NCBI GenBank assembly: GCA_025345505.1
Contig: JANVCC010010406.1
Span: 10,249,859 to 10,313,858, forward strand
From: Todiramphus chloris collaris
Taxonomy: Eukaryota; Chordata; Aves; Coraciiformes; Alcedinidae
Reading direction: 5' to 3'
Length of the DNA: 64,000 nt
Under the pieces are notes generated by a model. It was not told the DNA's origin. It worked only from the letters and a program-made list of their open reading frames with translations, and searched no databases. Below, in pieces: positions 63,126 to 64,000 of this stretch; positions within the stretch are counted from its first letter, which is position 1, and each line of letters starts with the position of its first letter. Made by a program: the position numbers and the translations under genes.

Positions 63126-64000
63126 TTTTTTTGTGATCATGCTCTGAGCATGAGCCTGAACTAGGTCATCTGCAGGAGTTCCCACCTCAGCCACTATGTG
63201 TGATTCTGTACACAGGGTGTTTGATAGGGAGGAGTATGCAAGGAGAAACGGAGGCACAAGGGAAAAAAAAAAAAAAAAAAAGATGAAAATAAGAACCCAA
63301 AAAAGGGAAAGGATCTTGTGATGACCACAATCTTGTGATTGTGGACATCTGCTGATAGTGGTGAAGCTGACCTGCAGACTCAAGCTCTCCTCCATATAGG
63401 AAGGCAACACCTTGGACTCTCTTTTGGACTCTCCATTAGGATCATGTCTGAAGGAGCTGAGATGGTAGAGTAGCTAAGGAGGGCTAAACTTGTACCCTGA
63501 TACTAGGTGCAGAAGGACAGGTAACAGAAGCGCAGCTTAGTAGTATAAGATTTCTTTGCAGTAATGTAGTTGTGCATCAATGCTAATACTGAAAATAAGC
63601 AACAGAATTGTAACTCAGCCACTGCAGCTTGGACTGATATAATTCTGAATTAATACCATTAATAATAGTGGTGAGTTTATTAGACAACTAAGGTATTATT
63701 GGTTTCTTAGAGACGTGCTGCTTAATCAATAAATATCTTAGCTATCTCCATGAGTTATATCAAGTCTCCAATCTAAAGGTGGGAGTACCCCATATCTGAT
63801 CCTGAGAACACTATTGTGCATGTTTAATCAGCTTACTTTTTGTACTGAGAAATGTTAAGAATGCTTAAGACCTTACACTTATTAATAGAAAAAATATGTC
63901 CAAAACTGAAATGGAGTTAAGAAACAAAGTAACAGCATCTTATTTCTGTTTCTTAACAATTGCAAGATCAAACTGATTGCCAGAGAGTTACATGAATCAC

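Overview
The window is vertebrate nuclear DNA and most probably from a bird. It has short GT-AG exons separated by long AT-rich introns and one CpG-island promoter. The recognisable interspersed repeats are almost all CR1 LINEs, in both orientations, plus avian-type endogenous retrovirus solo LTRs. Nothing prokaryotic is present. Most ATG-to-stop frames of 60-100 codons here are chance frames in non-coding DNA.

Two genes are arranged tail to tail. On the + strand, POC5 (centriolar protein) starts in a CpG island at about 11.05-11.76 kb. It has a non-coding first exon and eleven coding exons from 14186 to 36400, which I could join in one frame into a 537-residue protein with three centrin-binding repeats. 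On the - strand lies ANKDD1B (ankyrin repeat and death domain containing 1B). Its twelve 3'-most coding exons, at 58560 down to 38032, encode 427 residues: a run of 33-residue ankyrin repeats, one per exon, then a death domain split over two exons and a short tail. Its 5' exons were not found and must lie beyond 64000. The two stop codons are about 1.6 kb apart. POC5/ANKDD1B adjacency matches the conserved vertebrate order as I recall it.

Layout. 1-8357: AT-rich intergenic DNA upstream of POC5, no gene recognised. 8358-9136: young truncated CR1. 10661-10753: three 31-bp tandem units. 10867-10988: a - strand open frame that could be the last exon of a divergent transcript. 11050-11760: CpG-island promoter. 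11522-36400: POC5, with CR1 copies in its introns. 36401-38031: 3' ends of both genes. 38032-58560: ANKDD1B exons, with a tRNA-Asn(GTT) gene at 49208-49281 inside an intron on the same strand, beside an LTR fragment. 59460-63125: a nest of CR1 copies interrupted by two LTR-like insertions, in the ANKDD1B intron that runs off the window.

POC5 acts in centriole assembly with centrins. ANKDD1B is a poorly characterised adaptor-like protein. Their adjacency is positional and implies no shared pathway. I found no novel multi-gene system. The most interesting observations are two possible in-frame cassette exons (one per gene), an ankyrin exon that the human protein seems to lack, a possible divergent short coding exon at the POC5 CpG island, and nested retroelements whose insertion order can be read.
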